Both the position numbers and the translations under genes were made by a program. A stretch of 64,000 nucleotides of DNA from Archangium violaceum (GTDB lineage: Bacteria > Myxococcota > Myxococcia > Myxococcales > Myxococcaceae): NCBI RefSeq assembly GCF_016859125.1, contig NZ_CP069338.1:2542001-2606000 (forward strand), written 5' to 3'. Shown in pieces: positions 37,534 through 45,667 of the stretch (its first letter is position 1; each line of letters opens with the position of its first letter). The notes under the pieces were generated by a model. That model saw only the letters and a list, made by a program, of their open reading frames with translations, ran no database searches and had not been told where the DNA came from.

Positions 37534-38404
37534 AGTTCGAGTTCATCGACGCGGAGAAGGCCCACTTCCCTGTGGACTTCATGTGCGAGCAGCTGGGTGT
37601 GTCGCGCTCGGGCTACTACGCCTGGAAGGAGCGCCCGGAGTCCGCGCGGGACAAGGCGGACCGGGCCCTGGCCGAGGAGGTGACGCGGATACATCGCGAC
37701 AGCCGCGGCACGTACGGCAGTCCTCGCGTCCACGCGGAGCTGCGTGCCCGGGGGCAGCGCGTGAGTCGAAAGCGTGTGGCCCGGCTCATGAACGAGCACG
37801 ACATCGCTGCTCGCAAGAGACGGCGCTTCGTGCGCACGACGGACTCCCGCCACAACCAGCCCGTTGCCCCCAACATCCTCGAGCGCAACTTCTCCCCGGC
37901 CAGCCCAATAGCACCTGGGCCACGGACATTACCTACGTGGGGACGGGGCAGGGCTGGCTCTACCTGGCCGTCGTCATGGACCTCTTCTCTCGCAAGGTGG
38001 TGGGCTGGTCCATGAGCGAGAACATCGACCGGCACCTGGTGCTCAACGCCCTGGACATGGCCCTCGAGGGACGCCAGCCACCGCAGGGGTTGTTGCACCA
38101 CTCGGACCGGGGCAGCCAGTACGCCAGCACCGACTACCAGCAGGCACTGGCTGCTCGGGGCATCCAATGCAGCATGTCGCGCAAGGGCAACTGCTGGGAC
38201 AACGCCGTGGTGGAGAGCTTCTTCAGCAGCTTGAAGCAGGAGCTCGTCTACACCACCGCCTTCGCCACGCACGAGCAGGCCCGGCTGGCCCTCTTCGAAT
38301 ACATCGAGGTCTTCTACAACCGCCAGCGGCGGCACTCCTCGCTGGGCTACGTCAGTCCAGTGGATTTTGAGCTTGCGGCCTTACCGCAGAAGTTGGCATC
38401 TTAA
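37530..38404 (+). pseudogene. IS3-family transposase OrfB, frameshifted
   Basis: Begins at a GTG overlapping the orfA stop. The N-part (FMCEQLGVSRSGYYAWKERP, GTYGSPRVHAELRARG) and the rve integrase core (STWATDITYVGTGQGWLYLA, LLHHSDRGSQYAS, NCWDNAVVESFFSSLKQE, YNRQRRHSSLGYVSP) with the DDE triad are both present but in different frames; one base is missing at ~37900 (QPNSTWATD is read as SPIAPGPRT). This copy is therefore inactive as read. Confidence 0.87.
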
Positions 38405-38433
38405 CCCTACTGTCCACGTAACCGGGGCAAGCC

Positions 38434-40014
38434 CACCCGTCAAGCAGCAGCATGAAGGGGAGGGGGAGCAGAAGGCAGCAGAGAGGGCGCGCTGTGGCCA
38501 TGAAGCCAAGACTCAACAGCCTGAGTGAGGAAGGGGAGAACGGGACGGTTCTGCAACCGCAGTGTGGTCACGGTGGAGAGAATGCGCTCGATGAAGCGGC
38601 TGCCTTCGGCGCTCTTGGTACCGAAGGACACCTTGCGCATACAGACGGCATGGCGCAGCAGCCGCTCAGCATGATTGTTGGTGGCGGGCACGCTCTCGCG
38701 GTGCATGAATGTCCACAGCGCCTTCCACTGCCTCAGCAGCTCGCTGGCCGCATGGGCGGCTTTCTCATCCGCGCACGCTCGCGCCTGCTCCAACAGCTCA
38801 CGTACCCGCTGGCGCACTTCGTCCATCCGCCGCACCATGGTGCCGCGCTCAAGGGGGCCATCGCGCACCCGGCGCAACAGGTGGAAGAGCGTGGCGGTAT
38901 ATTCCAGCAATTGCTTGCCCACCTCGCACGCCTCCCCGCCTCTGTCCACCCAACTCTGGAAATTGCGTTGCAGGTGACTCCAGCACACCTGCCAGCGCTC
39001 CACTCCCAACCACCCGTGCGCCCTGGCTCTGTCGGCTACCGCTATGCCCTTGAAGCCCTCGCCCAATATCCACTGGGCCACCTTCTTGCTCCGGCCCTCG
39101 GCGATGAGAAAGACAGCCACCAGGGCCGTTGCCGCCACCCACAGCGCCTTGCGCAGGGGGCCTTCATGCCAGCCTGTGTCATCCAGGTGCACCGGGACTG
39201 TCTGCTCCCGGATGTACTGGCGCGCCTGTTCCACCGGCTCGGCCAGCGCCTGGCTCACCTGCGCCTCCACCTTGGAGATGCTGCCCAAGGCCACCTCCAC
39301 CCCCAGCACATCTCGCAACAGCCATTGTACCGGCCGCTTGGGCAGGCGTAGCAGGCCAGTCATATATGCCACCAGGGCCATGAGTCTGGGGCCGAACGCG
39401 CCCGCGGGCACTCCCTCGGGCAACTCGCCCTGCGTCCAATGCTGGCACCCCGCGCAATACCCATACTCCAGCCGCCATTCGGTGACGTGCGGCTTCACCT
39501 CCGGCACCTCCCACACCTGGTGCCTGCTGGCTGGCGGCCCCTCCTGTCTCACCTCCACCGGCCCTCCGCACTTGCTACACGCCCCTGGCACCACAGGCCT
39601 CACCTCATCCACCTCGTCCTCGGCCAGCAACTGTCGCCCGTGCGCCTCGTGCCCTACCTGCCCTCCCGGCCTGCGCCCCGTGCCCCGGGGCTTCTTGTTT
39701 CGCCCTCGTCTTCCCTCGGGCCTGTCCGTGGACGGCGGCTTGTCGGAATTGCTCGAATCGCGCCCCAGTCTCTCTCGCAACTCGGCAATGGTGGCTCGCA
39801 ACTCGGCAATGGTGGCTCGTGCCTGGGCCAACTCCCGTCGCAACTCGGCGATGGTCGCCTGGTCCTCGGCATGCCGCGCTTCCAATTACGCGATTCGCGC
39901 ATCCCTGGGGTCTACTTCTCCCATAGGTCTCTACTGCTCAACTTCTCCCGTCCTGTCTACCCCTGATTGCTCGCCTGCTCGTCTGCTGCCTCGTCCCTCA
40001 ACAATCCAGACGCG
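38434..40014 (-). mobile_element. IS66-family element (edges approximate)
   Basis: A single-transposase IS66-type element lying between the IS3 copy and a DUF2381 remnant. Neither inverted end could be fixed by eye, so the limits are set by neighbouring features. Confidence 0.6.
38440..39885 (-). CDS. IS66-family transposase (premature stop near the N-terminus)
   Basis: 481 residues with the IS66 coiled-coil leader (QATIAELRRELAQARATIAE), zinc-finger CSKCGGPVEV, and the DDE part (VPVHLDDTGWHEGPLR, WSHLQRNFQSWVDRGG, SVPATNNHAERLLRHAVCMR). Upstream, an ATG at 39924 would add MGEVDPRDARIA but runs into TAA where GAA (Glu) is expected, so the ancestral start is cut off; a TTG at 39885 could restart translation. 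All catalytic parts remain. Confidence 0.82.
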   Translation of the reverse strand: MEARHAEDQATIAELRRELAQARATIAELRATIAELRERLGRDSSNSDKPPSTDRPEGRRGRNKKPRGTGRRPGGQVGHEAHGRQLLAEDEVDEVRPVVPGACSKCGGPVEVRQEGPPASRHQVWEVPEVKPHVTEWRLEYGYCAGCQHWTQGELPEGVPAGAFGPRLMALVAYMTGLLRLPKRPVQWLLRDVLGVEVALGSISKVEAQVSQALAEPVEQARQYIREQTVPVHLDDTGWHEGPLRKALWVAATALVAVFLIAEGRSKKVAQWILGEGFKGIAVADRARAHGWLGVERWQVCWSHLQRNFQSWVDRGGEACEVGKQLLEYTATLFHLLRRVRDGPLERGTMVRRMDEVRQRVRELLEQARACADEKAAHAASELLRQWKALWTFMHRESVPATNNHAERLLRHAVCMRKVSFGTKSAEGSRFIERILSTVTTLRLQNRPVLPFLTQAVESWLHGHSAPSLLPSAPPPLHAAA

Positions 40015-40201
40015 TGAACGCGTACAGGCACCCATTCCCGCGAAGGGGGCCGGTGCTGTCGTGGTGGGCATTGAGGGGGAGCGCGCGCGGTAACAGCAGC
40101 TCGGCTGCCCCTGCACCCTCAAGCTGTGGAAGGAAGCCGGGCCGCGCACCGTCACCCTCGGGAACGTCGAGTTCCCGGTGAGCCAGCAGACGGGGCCCTG
40201 A
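40015..40201 (+). pseudogene. Second DUF2381 remnant, C-terminus only
   Basis: VQAPIPAKGAGAVVVGIEGE, an in-frame TAA, and then LGCPCTLKLWKEAGPRTVTL to a stop match the end of the DUF2381 protein at 28125-28709 (LACPCTLKLWEAQGPRTVTL). The 5' part is lost next to the IS66 element. It shows that another kinase/DUF2381-type cluster once stood here. Confidence 0.75.
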
Positions 40202-40353
40202 GCACCGCCACCCCCAGCCGTGCCGAACCTCAAGGGGCTGCGCGCCCGCCGATCTCCGGCAAGCGCTCGTAGGCCCGTTGGAGCGGGTTCAAGTGCGCGG
40301 GGTTGTCCAGGTCGAGCTGCGCGCCCGTGAGCCCGAGGCGCGCGACCTCCGTT

Positions 40354-40986
40354 CTACAACGGCATGCGGTCCTTCGCTCCTCCGAGCAGCTCGAACGCGG
40401 CGTCCCACGTCTGTGAATCGGATTCAGCGCGCGGCGGCAGACGGTAGTGGGCGGGTCGACCGTCCTCGTCCGGGGCCCTCGGATCGGCGCCCGCGTCGAG
40501 AAGCAGCTTGATCATCGGGAGGTCCAGCCGACGTGCCGCGTGCCCGAGCGCGGTGTATCCGGTCAGCCCGCCCCAGTCGTTGATCGTCCGAGTCGCCCCC
40601 GCGCCCAAGAGAAGAGTGGCCATGCCCACATTGCCCCTCTCTACGCACGCCCGCAGCGGCGTGTCCCCCTCGCTGCTGCACACGTTGGGCTCAGCCCCCG
40701 CCTTCAGGAGCGCTTCAACTGCCGCCAGCTCGTTTTCGCAGACGGCTACCAACAAGGGAGTCATATCCCGCTCGACGTCCCAGGCGTTGACGTCCGCGCC
40801 GTGCTCGATGAGCGCCAGGACCACGTCGAATTCGCCTCCATCGGAGAGTTCGTTGATAGCCACCTGCAACGGACGCAACCCCGGCCACTTCGACTGCGGC
40901 TCGTTCGGATCGGCCCCTCCGGCCAGCAGCGCCCTGACCTGGACCGTATCGTGCCTCTTGATCGCTGCGATGAGTTCTTGCGACAT
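40354..40986 (-). CDS. Ankyrin-repeat protein, candidate immunity protein
   Basis: 210 residues of five or six ankyrin repeats (DTVQVRALLAGGADPNEPQS, ALIEHGADVNAWD, AVEALLKAGAEPNVCSSEGD, TLLLGAGATRTINDWGGL, IKLLLDAGADPRAPDEDG) with no signal peptide. Ankyrin proteins often act as cytoplasmic immunity partners of polymorphic toxins. The ATG follows the stop of the lipoprotein gene by three bases, which strongly suggests a coupled toxin-immunity pair. The target is inferred. Confidence 0.8.
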   Translation of the reverse strand: MSQELIAAIKRHDTVQVRALLAGGADPNEPQSKWPGLRPLQVAINELSDGGEFDVVLALIEHGADVNAWDVERDMTPLLVAVCENELAAVEALLKAGAEPNVCSSEGDTPLRACVERGNVGMATLLLGAGATRTINDWGGLTGYTALGHAARRLDLPMIKLLLDAGADPRAPDEDGRPAHYRLPPRAESDSQTWDAAFELLGGAKDRMPL

Positions 40987-40989
40987 AAC

Positions 40990-42015
40990 TTATTTATCCG
41001 CCATCGGATGACCCGGAGCGCAATTCTCCTTTTCGAGCTTCTCGGCCTTTGTGATCGCCCGTTCGAGTTGGAGCATTATTTTCTTGTGGCCCTCATCGGG
41101 CTTTCCTCCAAAGCATTTTTTCTGAATTTCCCATCGCTTATCTACAATTTTCTTCAGAGCTTCGATACGCAGCCGGATGGCAGAGCACGGCGCCTTATCC
41201 ATCTGTTTTGAGTTGGGCGCCTTCGGATTGAAGGGGGGAACTGACGCGCTGAGCTTATCCTTCTCCGCCTGAAGTGTGTCGAGCAGACTGTTCTTGCAGG
41301 TCTGATTCGCATGGCGAGGAATCCGGTCATACTCCTCCACACTGGTGTAGGGATTGCCCGTCGCCGGATTGGTCTCAGTCCGCCAAGAGGTGGGAACCTT
41401 GACCGCCGCAACCGGATCCGAATCAAAGTCCGGCACGACCTCCTCTGCTTCCTGACGCTCAAATTCCTCCATGAGCCGCCGTGACCCCTCCGCTACGTCC
41501 AGCAGTCGCGCCTCGTACTCCCGCTGAGCGTCGACCCACTCCGGGCGACGGTCGATGTCCGGCCCGGCGGTGCTGGAGGGGTAGAGCAGGACGAGGCCCG
41601 CGAGCAACGGGCCCACCCGGGGGAGGAATTCAGCCAACGTCCTGGCGCGTCCCGCCTGCGCGACGCCCTCCGCCCCCCTCACCACCTCGGCGGCCTGCCC
41701 GCTCGCTTTCGCGGCGCGCGAGAAGCGCTCGAAGGCCCGTTCCGCTGCGGTGAGCTTGCGGTTCAACTGTTCCCATTGATGCGGCTCGACGTCTTGGCGT
41801 GCCCGAGATAGCAGTGCCCTGGCGTTATCCAGGTCCGGCTTTCCAATCCACGACCGTTCCGGTGTCGGCTCCATCGGCGCGGAAACGAGCCGGATGCGCG
41901 GGCCCGAGGTGGGAGTCGACGCGAAGGCATGGGGCCGTGGCATCGACCGCGGGGCGGGCGCGCTCGCGCAGGCTGAGACCAAGAGCAGAAGTACAAGGCA
42001 GGCTCGGAAACGCAT
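40990..42015 (-). CDS. SitA-like lipoprotein toxin candidate
   Basis: 341 residues from an ATG with GGAGG 12 bases upstream. A lipoprotein signal (RACLVLLLLVSACASAP, Cys at ~16) leads to a delivery-type N-terminal region with a helical stretch (SRAAKASGQAAEVVRGAEGV) and one hydrophobic segment (VGPLLAGLVLLYPSS). The last ~130 residues, after TNPATGNPYTSVEEYDRIPR, form a Cys- and Lys-rich helical domain (CKNSLLDTLQAEKDKLSAS; CSAIRLRIEALKKIVDKRW; ERAITKAEKLEKENCAPGH) that may be an Ntox16-like toxin. It heads an operon with an ankyrin gene. Toxin function is inferred from this organisation. Confidence 0.65.
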   Translation of the reverse strand: MRFRACLVLLLLVSACASAPAPRSMPRPHAFASTPTSGPRIRLVSAPMEPTPERSWIGKPDLDNARALLSRARQDVEPHQWEQLNRKLTAAERAFERFSRAAKASGQAAEVVRGAEGVAQAGRARTLAEFLPRVGPLLAGLVLLYPSSTAGPDIDRRPEWVDAQREYEARLLDVAEGSRRLMEEFERQEAEEVVPDFDSDPVAAVKVPTSWRTETNPATGNPYTSVEEYDRIPRHANQTCKNSLLDTLQAEKDKLSASVPPFNPKAPNSKQMDKAPCSAIRLRIEALKKIVDKRWEIQKKCFGGKPDEGHKKIMLQLERAITKAEKLEKENCAPGHPMADK

Positions 42016-42033
42016 GGGAGGGTCCTCCATTCT

Positions 42034-42315
42034 AGCCAGGCGGCGCACCTGCAAGGAGGAGAGCCGGTGGTGCTGGAGGGCCTCTCCCCCGACGGGCCCC
42101 TGGCCTTCACCCTTCCCACCTACCGGCTGCTGGCCCGCTGCACCTTCGCCGGACGGAGGGAGAGGCGGCGCATGGTGCTGGACACGGTGCTGCTGGAGCC
42201 GGAGGAGCGCCGACTCGTCCTCACCTGGCGGGCGACGTTTCCAGCGCACCGGCAGTTGGCCCTTCATGAGGTGAGCACCGTGCGGGTGTTGCTGCCCGGG
42301 GAGGAAGCGCCATGA
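42034..42315 (+). pseudogene. DUF2169 protein, C-terminal remnant
   Basis: Open from ~42034 to the stop: GGEPVVLEGLSPDGPLAFTL, then RRMVLDTVLLEPEERRLVLT and WRATFPAHRQLALHE. This is the C-terminus of DUF2169 proteins, which accompany type VI secretion effectors in myxobacteria and other bacteria. The start is missing where the divergent lipoprotein gene begins. It overlaps the ATG of the next gene by four bases, as in intact cassettes. Confidence 0.7.
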
Positions 42316-42845
42316 GTGGAGCGCAGGTGGTGGGGCTGGGCCTGTGCACGCCCGTGGGCACCTCGACGCACATGACGCTGGCCTCGCTGCGCGCAGGCCT
42401 CGTGCGCTTCACACGGACGGAGGTGCTGGACGAAGTGGCGGAGCCCGTGCGGGCCTCGCGGCTGAGTCTCCTCGACGACTCTCTCACTCGCACCCAGCGC
42501 ATGGCGGCCCTGGCCCGGCAGGCCCTCGCCGGAGTGCGGCCATTGCTGGAGTCTCTTCCTCCTGGACGAGTGCTGCCGCTGTACCTCGGGCTGCCCGAGG
42601 CGGGGCTGGGCGCCCCGGTGGAGCAGGAGGCGCTGGTGGCGGCGGTGCTGGCCGAGACGGAGGGACGGCTGGAAGTGGTGAAGGTGCACGAGTCCGGGCG
42701 GGCCGCCTTCTTCGAGGCCCTGGCCTCGGCCCAGAAGGACTTGCACTCCGGCCGCGCGGGGGCGCTGGCCCTGGTAGGCGCGGTGGACTCGCTGGCCGAC
42801 ACTGCTTCCTTGAAGATGATTCGAAGCGCCAAGGAGGAAGCATGA
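42312..42845 (+). CDS. Ketoacyl-synthase-like protein of a type VI accessory cassette, truncated
   Basis: 177 residues. The start MSGAQVVGLGLCTPVGTSTH and the GALALVGAVDSLADTASLKM motif are those of thiolase-fold (beta-ketoacyl synthase-like) proteins that sit between DUF2169 and PAAR/effector genes. Family members are usually about twice as long; here the frame stops at KEEA and the rest, plus the effector, is missing. It has no active-site Cys region. The product may be unstable or a pseudogene. Confidence 0.6.
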   Translation: MSGAQVVGLGLCTPVGTSTHMTLASLRAGLVRFTRTEVLDEVAEPVRASRLSLLDDSLTRTQRMAALARQALAGVRPLLESLPPGRVLPLYLGLPEAGLGAPVEQEALVAAVLAETEGRLEVVKVHESGRAAFFEALASAQKDLHSGRAGALALVGAVDSLADTASLKMIRSAKEEA

Positions 42846-43404
42846 GACTACGTAGGAACCTACTGGCTGGTACGGAGAGAGACAGCCGTAGCCTGTGCCC
42901 AGCGCACCGAGGCCTTCTTCAAGCTGCTCGCCCGATGTGACCCATGCCTCTGCCAATGGTTCGAAAAGGGCGGGACCCAGGAGGAGGCACTGCAACACCG
43001 CTTCGAATCCGATGCGGCGAGCATTGCGAAGGTGTTCAGCCGGCAAGAGACGAGAGAAGGACGCTTCGCCGACGAAGGCTTCTCTCTCTCTCGCTCTCTG
43101 GAGTGGGCAGGCCCACGAAGCGGCAAGCGGCCTCTCCCTGCTTTGCGGCGATGCCTCGGTCTGGGTTTCCAACAACTGCGTGATGAGACCACCCAGAGAA
43201 GGTCTCGCTGCGGAACGCATGCTGCAATCCCCCGTCCTCGCGCGGCTCATGCACGCCATGGCCGTGGCCTTCGAGCCCGAGTGGGGCATCGCCACTTCCC
43301 ATGAGCTTCGCGAGCGGGTGGCGCCAGAATCCGCCGAGGGCGGCACCTTCAATGGAGGAGTCCCCATGTACTCAACCACCGCCATTCGGCCCTTGGTGTA
43401 TTGA
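42846..43404 (+). pseudogene. Imm52-family immunity protein, broken
   Basis: DYVGTYWLVRRETAVACAQR opens without a start codon in its frame. The frame runs to GRFADEGFSLSRS and then shifts within a CT-rich tract (TTCTCTCTCTCTCGCTCTCTGG, 43080-43101), continuing as LWSGQAHEAASGLSLLCGDA, VWVSNNCVMRPPREGLAAER and AFEPEWGIATSHELRERV. This is the Imm52 pattern. It ends early at PLVY. Imm52 proteins protect against effector nucleases delivered by type VI-like systems. Confidence 0.7.
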
Positions 43405-43570
43405 GTACAGTGCCGGGGGGGGCGTGTTACCGCGCACGCTTGTTGATGGAAAATTGGACCGACCGCCTCCCACCTTCCTCATGTCTGGCTGGAATTGATG
43501 CCGGTTCGTCCGTCCCGGTGCGCCGACGGGCGGCAGCATGGGGGCGCTCCTCTCACAGAAGGGAAACCCC

Positions 43571-44206
43571 ATGCACAAGGAAGTCGCCGGCGTCCGCATC
43601 CCCGACAGCAAGCTCGCGCGCGAGGCGACGGAGCTGGTACGGGACGTCTCCAGCCCGCTCGTCTACCACCATGCGCTGCGCTCCTATGTCTTCGCGGAGC
43701 TCATCGGCCGCGCCCGAGGGCTCTCGTACGACTCGGAAGTGCTGTACCTGGGCACGGTGCTGCACGACCTCGGCCTCACCGAGCGCTTCGAGGGTTCCCT
43801 GCGCTTCGAGGTGGACGGCGCCAATGCCGCACGGGACTTCCTCGTCCAGCGCGGCGCCCCACTGCAGACGGTCTCCCGAGTGTGGGATGCCGTCGCGCTC
43901 CACACCTCGGTGGGCATCGCGGAGCACAAGGAGCCAGAAGTCGCGCTGACCCACCTGGGCATCAGCGTCGACGTGGTGGGCAAGGGCGCCGAGCTCGTCG
44001 GACACGAGCGCCTCGCGGGCGTCGTCGCGGCCTTCCCGCGCCTGGCCTTCAAGCGGGACTTCGTCCAGGTGCTCTGCGGCCTCATCCAGCGAAAGCCCCA
44101 CACCACCTTCGGCAACTTCCTCTCCGACGTCGGCCAGCGTCACCTCCCCGGCTTCCGCCCCCTGGACTTCTGCGAAGCGCTCGAAGGGGCCCCCTTCACG
44201 GAGTGA
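43571..44206 (+). CDS. HD-domain phosphohydrolase-like protein
   Basis: 211 residues from the ATG at 43571 after AGAAGGGAAACCCC. The HD signature is present: YHHALRSYVFAELIGRARGL (metal-binding His), LGTVLHDLGLTERFEG (HD pair) and ALHTSVGIAEHKEPEVALTH. The sequence resembles cyanamide-hydratase-like HD proteins of fungi and bacteria. It is cytoplasmic. Its 3' end overlaps the convergent GlxA-type gene by 67 bases. The substrate is not known. Confidence 0.8.
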   Translation: MHKEVAGVRIPDSKLAREATELVRDVSSPLVYHHALRSYVFAELIGRARGLSYDSEVLYLGTVLHDLGLTERFEGSLRFEVDGANAARDFLVQRGAPLQTVSRVWDAVALHTSVGIAEHKEPEVALTHLGISVDVVGKGAELVGHERLAGVVAAFPRLAFKRDFVQVLCGLIQRKPHTTFGNFLSDVGQRHLPGFRPLDFCEALEGAPFTE

Positions 44207-45135
44207 CGGTACTCCGCGGGGCCGGTGCCGTGCTGCCGGAGGAAGGCACGGCGCAGGCCGTTCGTGTTGCCGAACCCCACCCGGTCCGCCACGGTCTGGA
44301 TGGGCAGCTCCGTGCTCTCGAGGAGCCGCCGCGCGGCCTCGACACGGACGGCCTCGACGAACCCGGCGGGCGTTTCCCCGGTCTCCCGCCGGAACACCCG
44401 GGCGAAGTTGCGCGGACTCATGTGGACGCGCCGTGCAAGCCGCTCCACCGAGTGGTCCTCGCGCGGATGGTCGAGGACCCACTGCTGCAGCCCCTGGATG
44501 GCCGGCAGGTCGGAGAATTGGACCGCCAGCTGGTGGCTGAACTGCGACTGGCCGCCAGGGCGCTTGAGGAAGACCACGAGCTCCCGTGCGACGGACAGCG
44601 CGAGCTTGCGGCCGAAGTCCTCCTCGACGAGCGCGAGGGCCAGGTCGATGCCCGAGCTGACGCCCGCCGAGGTGTACGTCGAGCCATCCCGGACGAAGAG
44701 GCTGTCGTGCTCGACGGTGACACGCGGATGGGCGTGGGCCAGCGCCCGCGTGAAGCGCCAGTGCGTGGTGGCCCGCTTGCCGTCGAGCAGGCCGGCCGCA
44801 CCGAGCACGAAGGCCCCCGTACAGATGGAGCCATGGCGCCTGCAGCGAGGGGCCTCCCGGCGTGTCCACTCGAGCACCTCGGCGTCCTTGATGACCGGGG
44901 GGATGCCGGGACTGCCGGCGATGAGCAGGGTGTCCATCCTCCCGAGCTCCTCCGAGATGACCCCCGCGGGATGCAGCGCCATGCTCGAAACGGTCGGGAT
45001 GGGCCCGGGCTTCGTGCCAAGGAGCACGAGCTCATAGCCACCCCCGGTGAGCCGGGCCGCGGCGGCGAAGACCTCCGCCGGGCCGGTGACATCCAGGGCC
45101 GCGACTCCGGGATAGGCGAGAAGGGCGACGCGCAT
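44140..45135 (-). CDS. GlxA/FtrA-type AraC-family regulator
   Basis: 331 residues. Residues ~1-180 are a DJ-1/PfpI-like domain ([40 protein letters not shown]) and ~215-315 an AraC DNA-binding domain ([60 protein letters not shown]). Start chosen at the ATG at 45135; the ORF is open further upstream. Such regulators sense small nitrogenous or aldehyde compounds. It may control the convergent HD gene or a gene on the far side. Confidence 0.9.
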   Translation of the reverse strand: MRVALLAYPGVAALDVTGPAEVFAAAARLTGGGYELVLLGTKPGPIPTVSSMALHPAGVISEELGRMDTLLIAGSPGIPPVIKDAEVLEWTRREAPRCRRHGSICTGAFVLGAAGLLDGKRATTHWRFTRALAHAHPRVTVEHDSLFVRDGSTYTSAGVSSGIDLALALVEEDFGRKLALSVARELVVFLKRPGGQSQFSHQLAVQFSDLPAIQGLQQWVLDHPREDHSVERLARRVHMSPRNFARVFRRETGETPAGFVEAVRVEAARRLLESTELPIQTVADRVGFGNTNGLRRAFLRQHGTGPAEYRHSVKGAPSSASQKSRGRKPGR

Positions 45136-45325
45136 GACTCCTTCGCACTGTACCGCCGAGGACCGCGGCCCGGGCGAGCTGCAGTCCATCTGGGTCACCC
45201 GGGACGAGGGCGACGTCACCGCCACGGGACGAATCACCCTCGAGCTGGACGGACAGGTCTTGGTCGACGCCCGGCTCCAGGACGTGGCCAACGGGGCGCT
45301 GGGCGCGCCGTTCGTCGCCCCGTGA
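45134..45325 (+). CDS. Possible small ORF
   Basis: A 63-codon frame ([20 protein letters not shown], then [20 protein letters not shown]) divergent from the GlxA-type gene; its first codon overlaps that gene's start. The end has a regular beta-strand pattern, but the first half could be promoter DNA of the regulator. It may be a remnant of a longer gene. Weak support. Confidence 0.25.
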   Translation: MTPSHCTAEDRGPGELQSIWVTRDEGDVTATGRITLELDGQVLVDARLQDVANGALGAPFVAP

Positions 45326-45369
45326 GCCTCAAGTCAGGTGAGCCACCTCCACCACGAGACGGCCCACTT

Positions 45370-45656
45370 TCAGCTCACGCAGCAGCCGATACCCGTGAGC
45401 TGCCTCGTTCGGACCAGGTCACTGCCGTCGTAGCTCTCCCTCCTTATCCATGTTTCGGAGAGAAGGCCTAGCCCGAGCACGTGGCCTTGGGGACAACGGA
45501 ATTTCCCCTGCTCGTCGAGATCGAAGAGGGTGTTGCCAATCAAGGTGGGTGGAACGATGTCCACCGGTGCGGAGGTGATGGTGAGCTGACGCCAGTCATC
45601 GAGCAGCTTCCCCGTCGGATCTCGTACCGGCAGGAACGCGGCTCCTGTGGTGCCAT
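45370..45656 (-). pseudogene. CxxCG-motif hypothetical protein, C-terminal part
   Basis: Second half of a gene split by ISAs1-like copy C. It reads HGTTGAAFLPVRDPTGKLLD, DWRQLTITSAPVDIVPPTLI, RCPQGHVLGLGLLSETWIRR and stops after QLTGIGCCVS. Joining it to 47349-47595 restores 177 residues in frame. The unusual end (GCCVS) comes just where another frame reads like a dehydrogenase C-terminus, so the true 3' end may have been replaced earlier. Confidence 0.65.
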
Positions 45657-45667
45657 GGGCTTGAAGG

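Larger units (their letters stand above)
37180..38429 (+). mobile_element. IS3-family element
   Basis: 1250 bases with ends TGCCCCGGTTTTGTGGACA at the left and the complement of TGTCCACGTAACCGGGGCA at the right, flanked by AGCC (37176-37179 and 38430-38433), a four-base target duplication. It carries two overlapping ORFs, orfA and orfB, as IS3 elements do. It split the second integrase. Confidence 0.9.

Noticed and set aside
45329-45410. A dehydrogenase C-terminal fragment on the minus strand (AAHGYRLLRELKVGRLVVEV)
   Set aside because: The resemblance to zinc-type dehydrogenase ends is suggestive, but only ~25 residues are seen and they overlap the end of another broken gene, so I did not list it.
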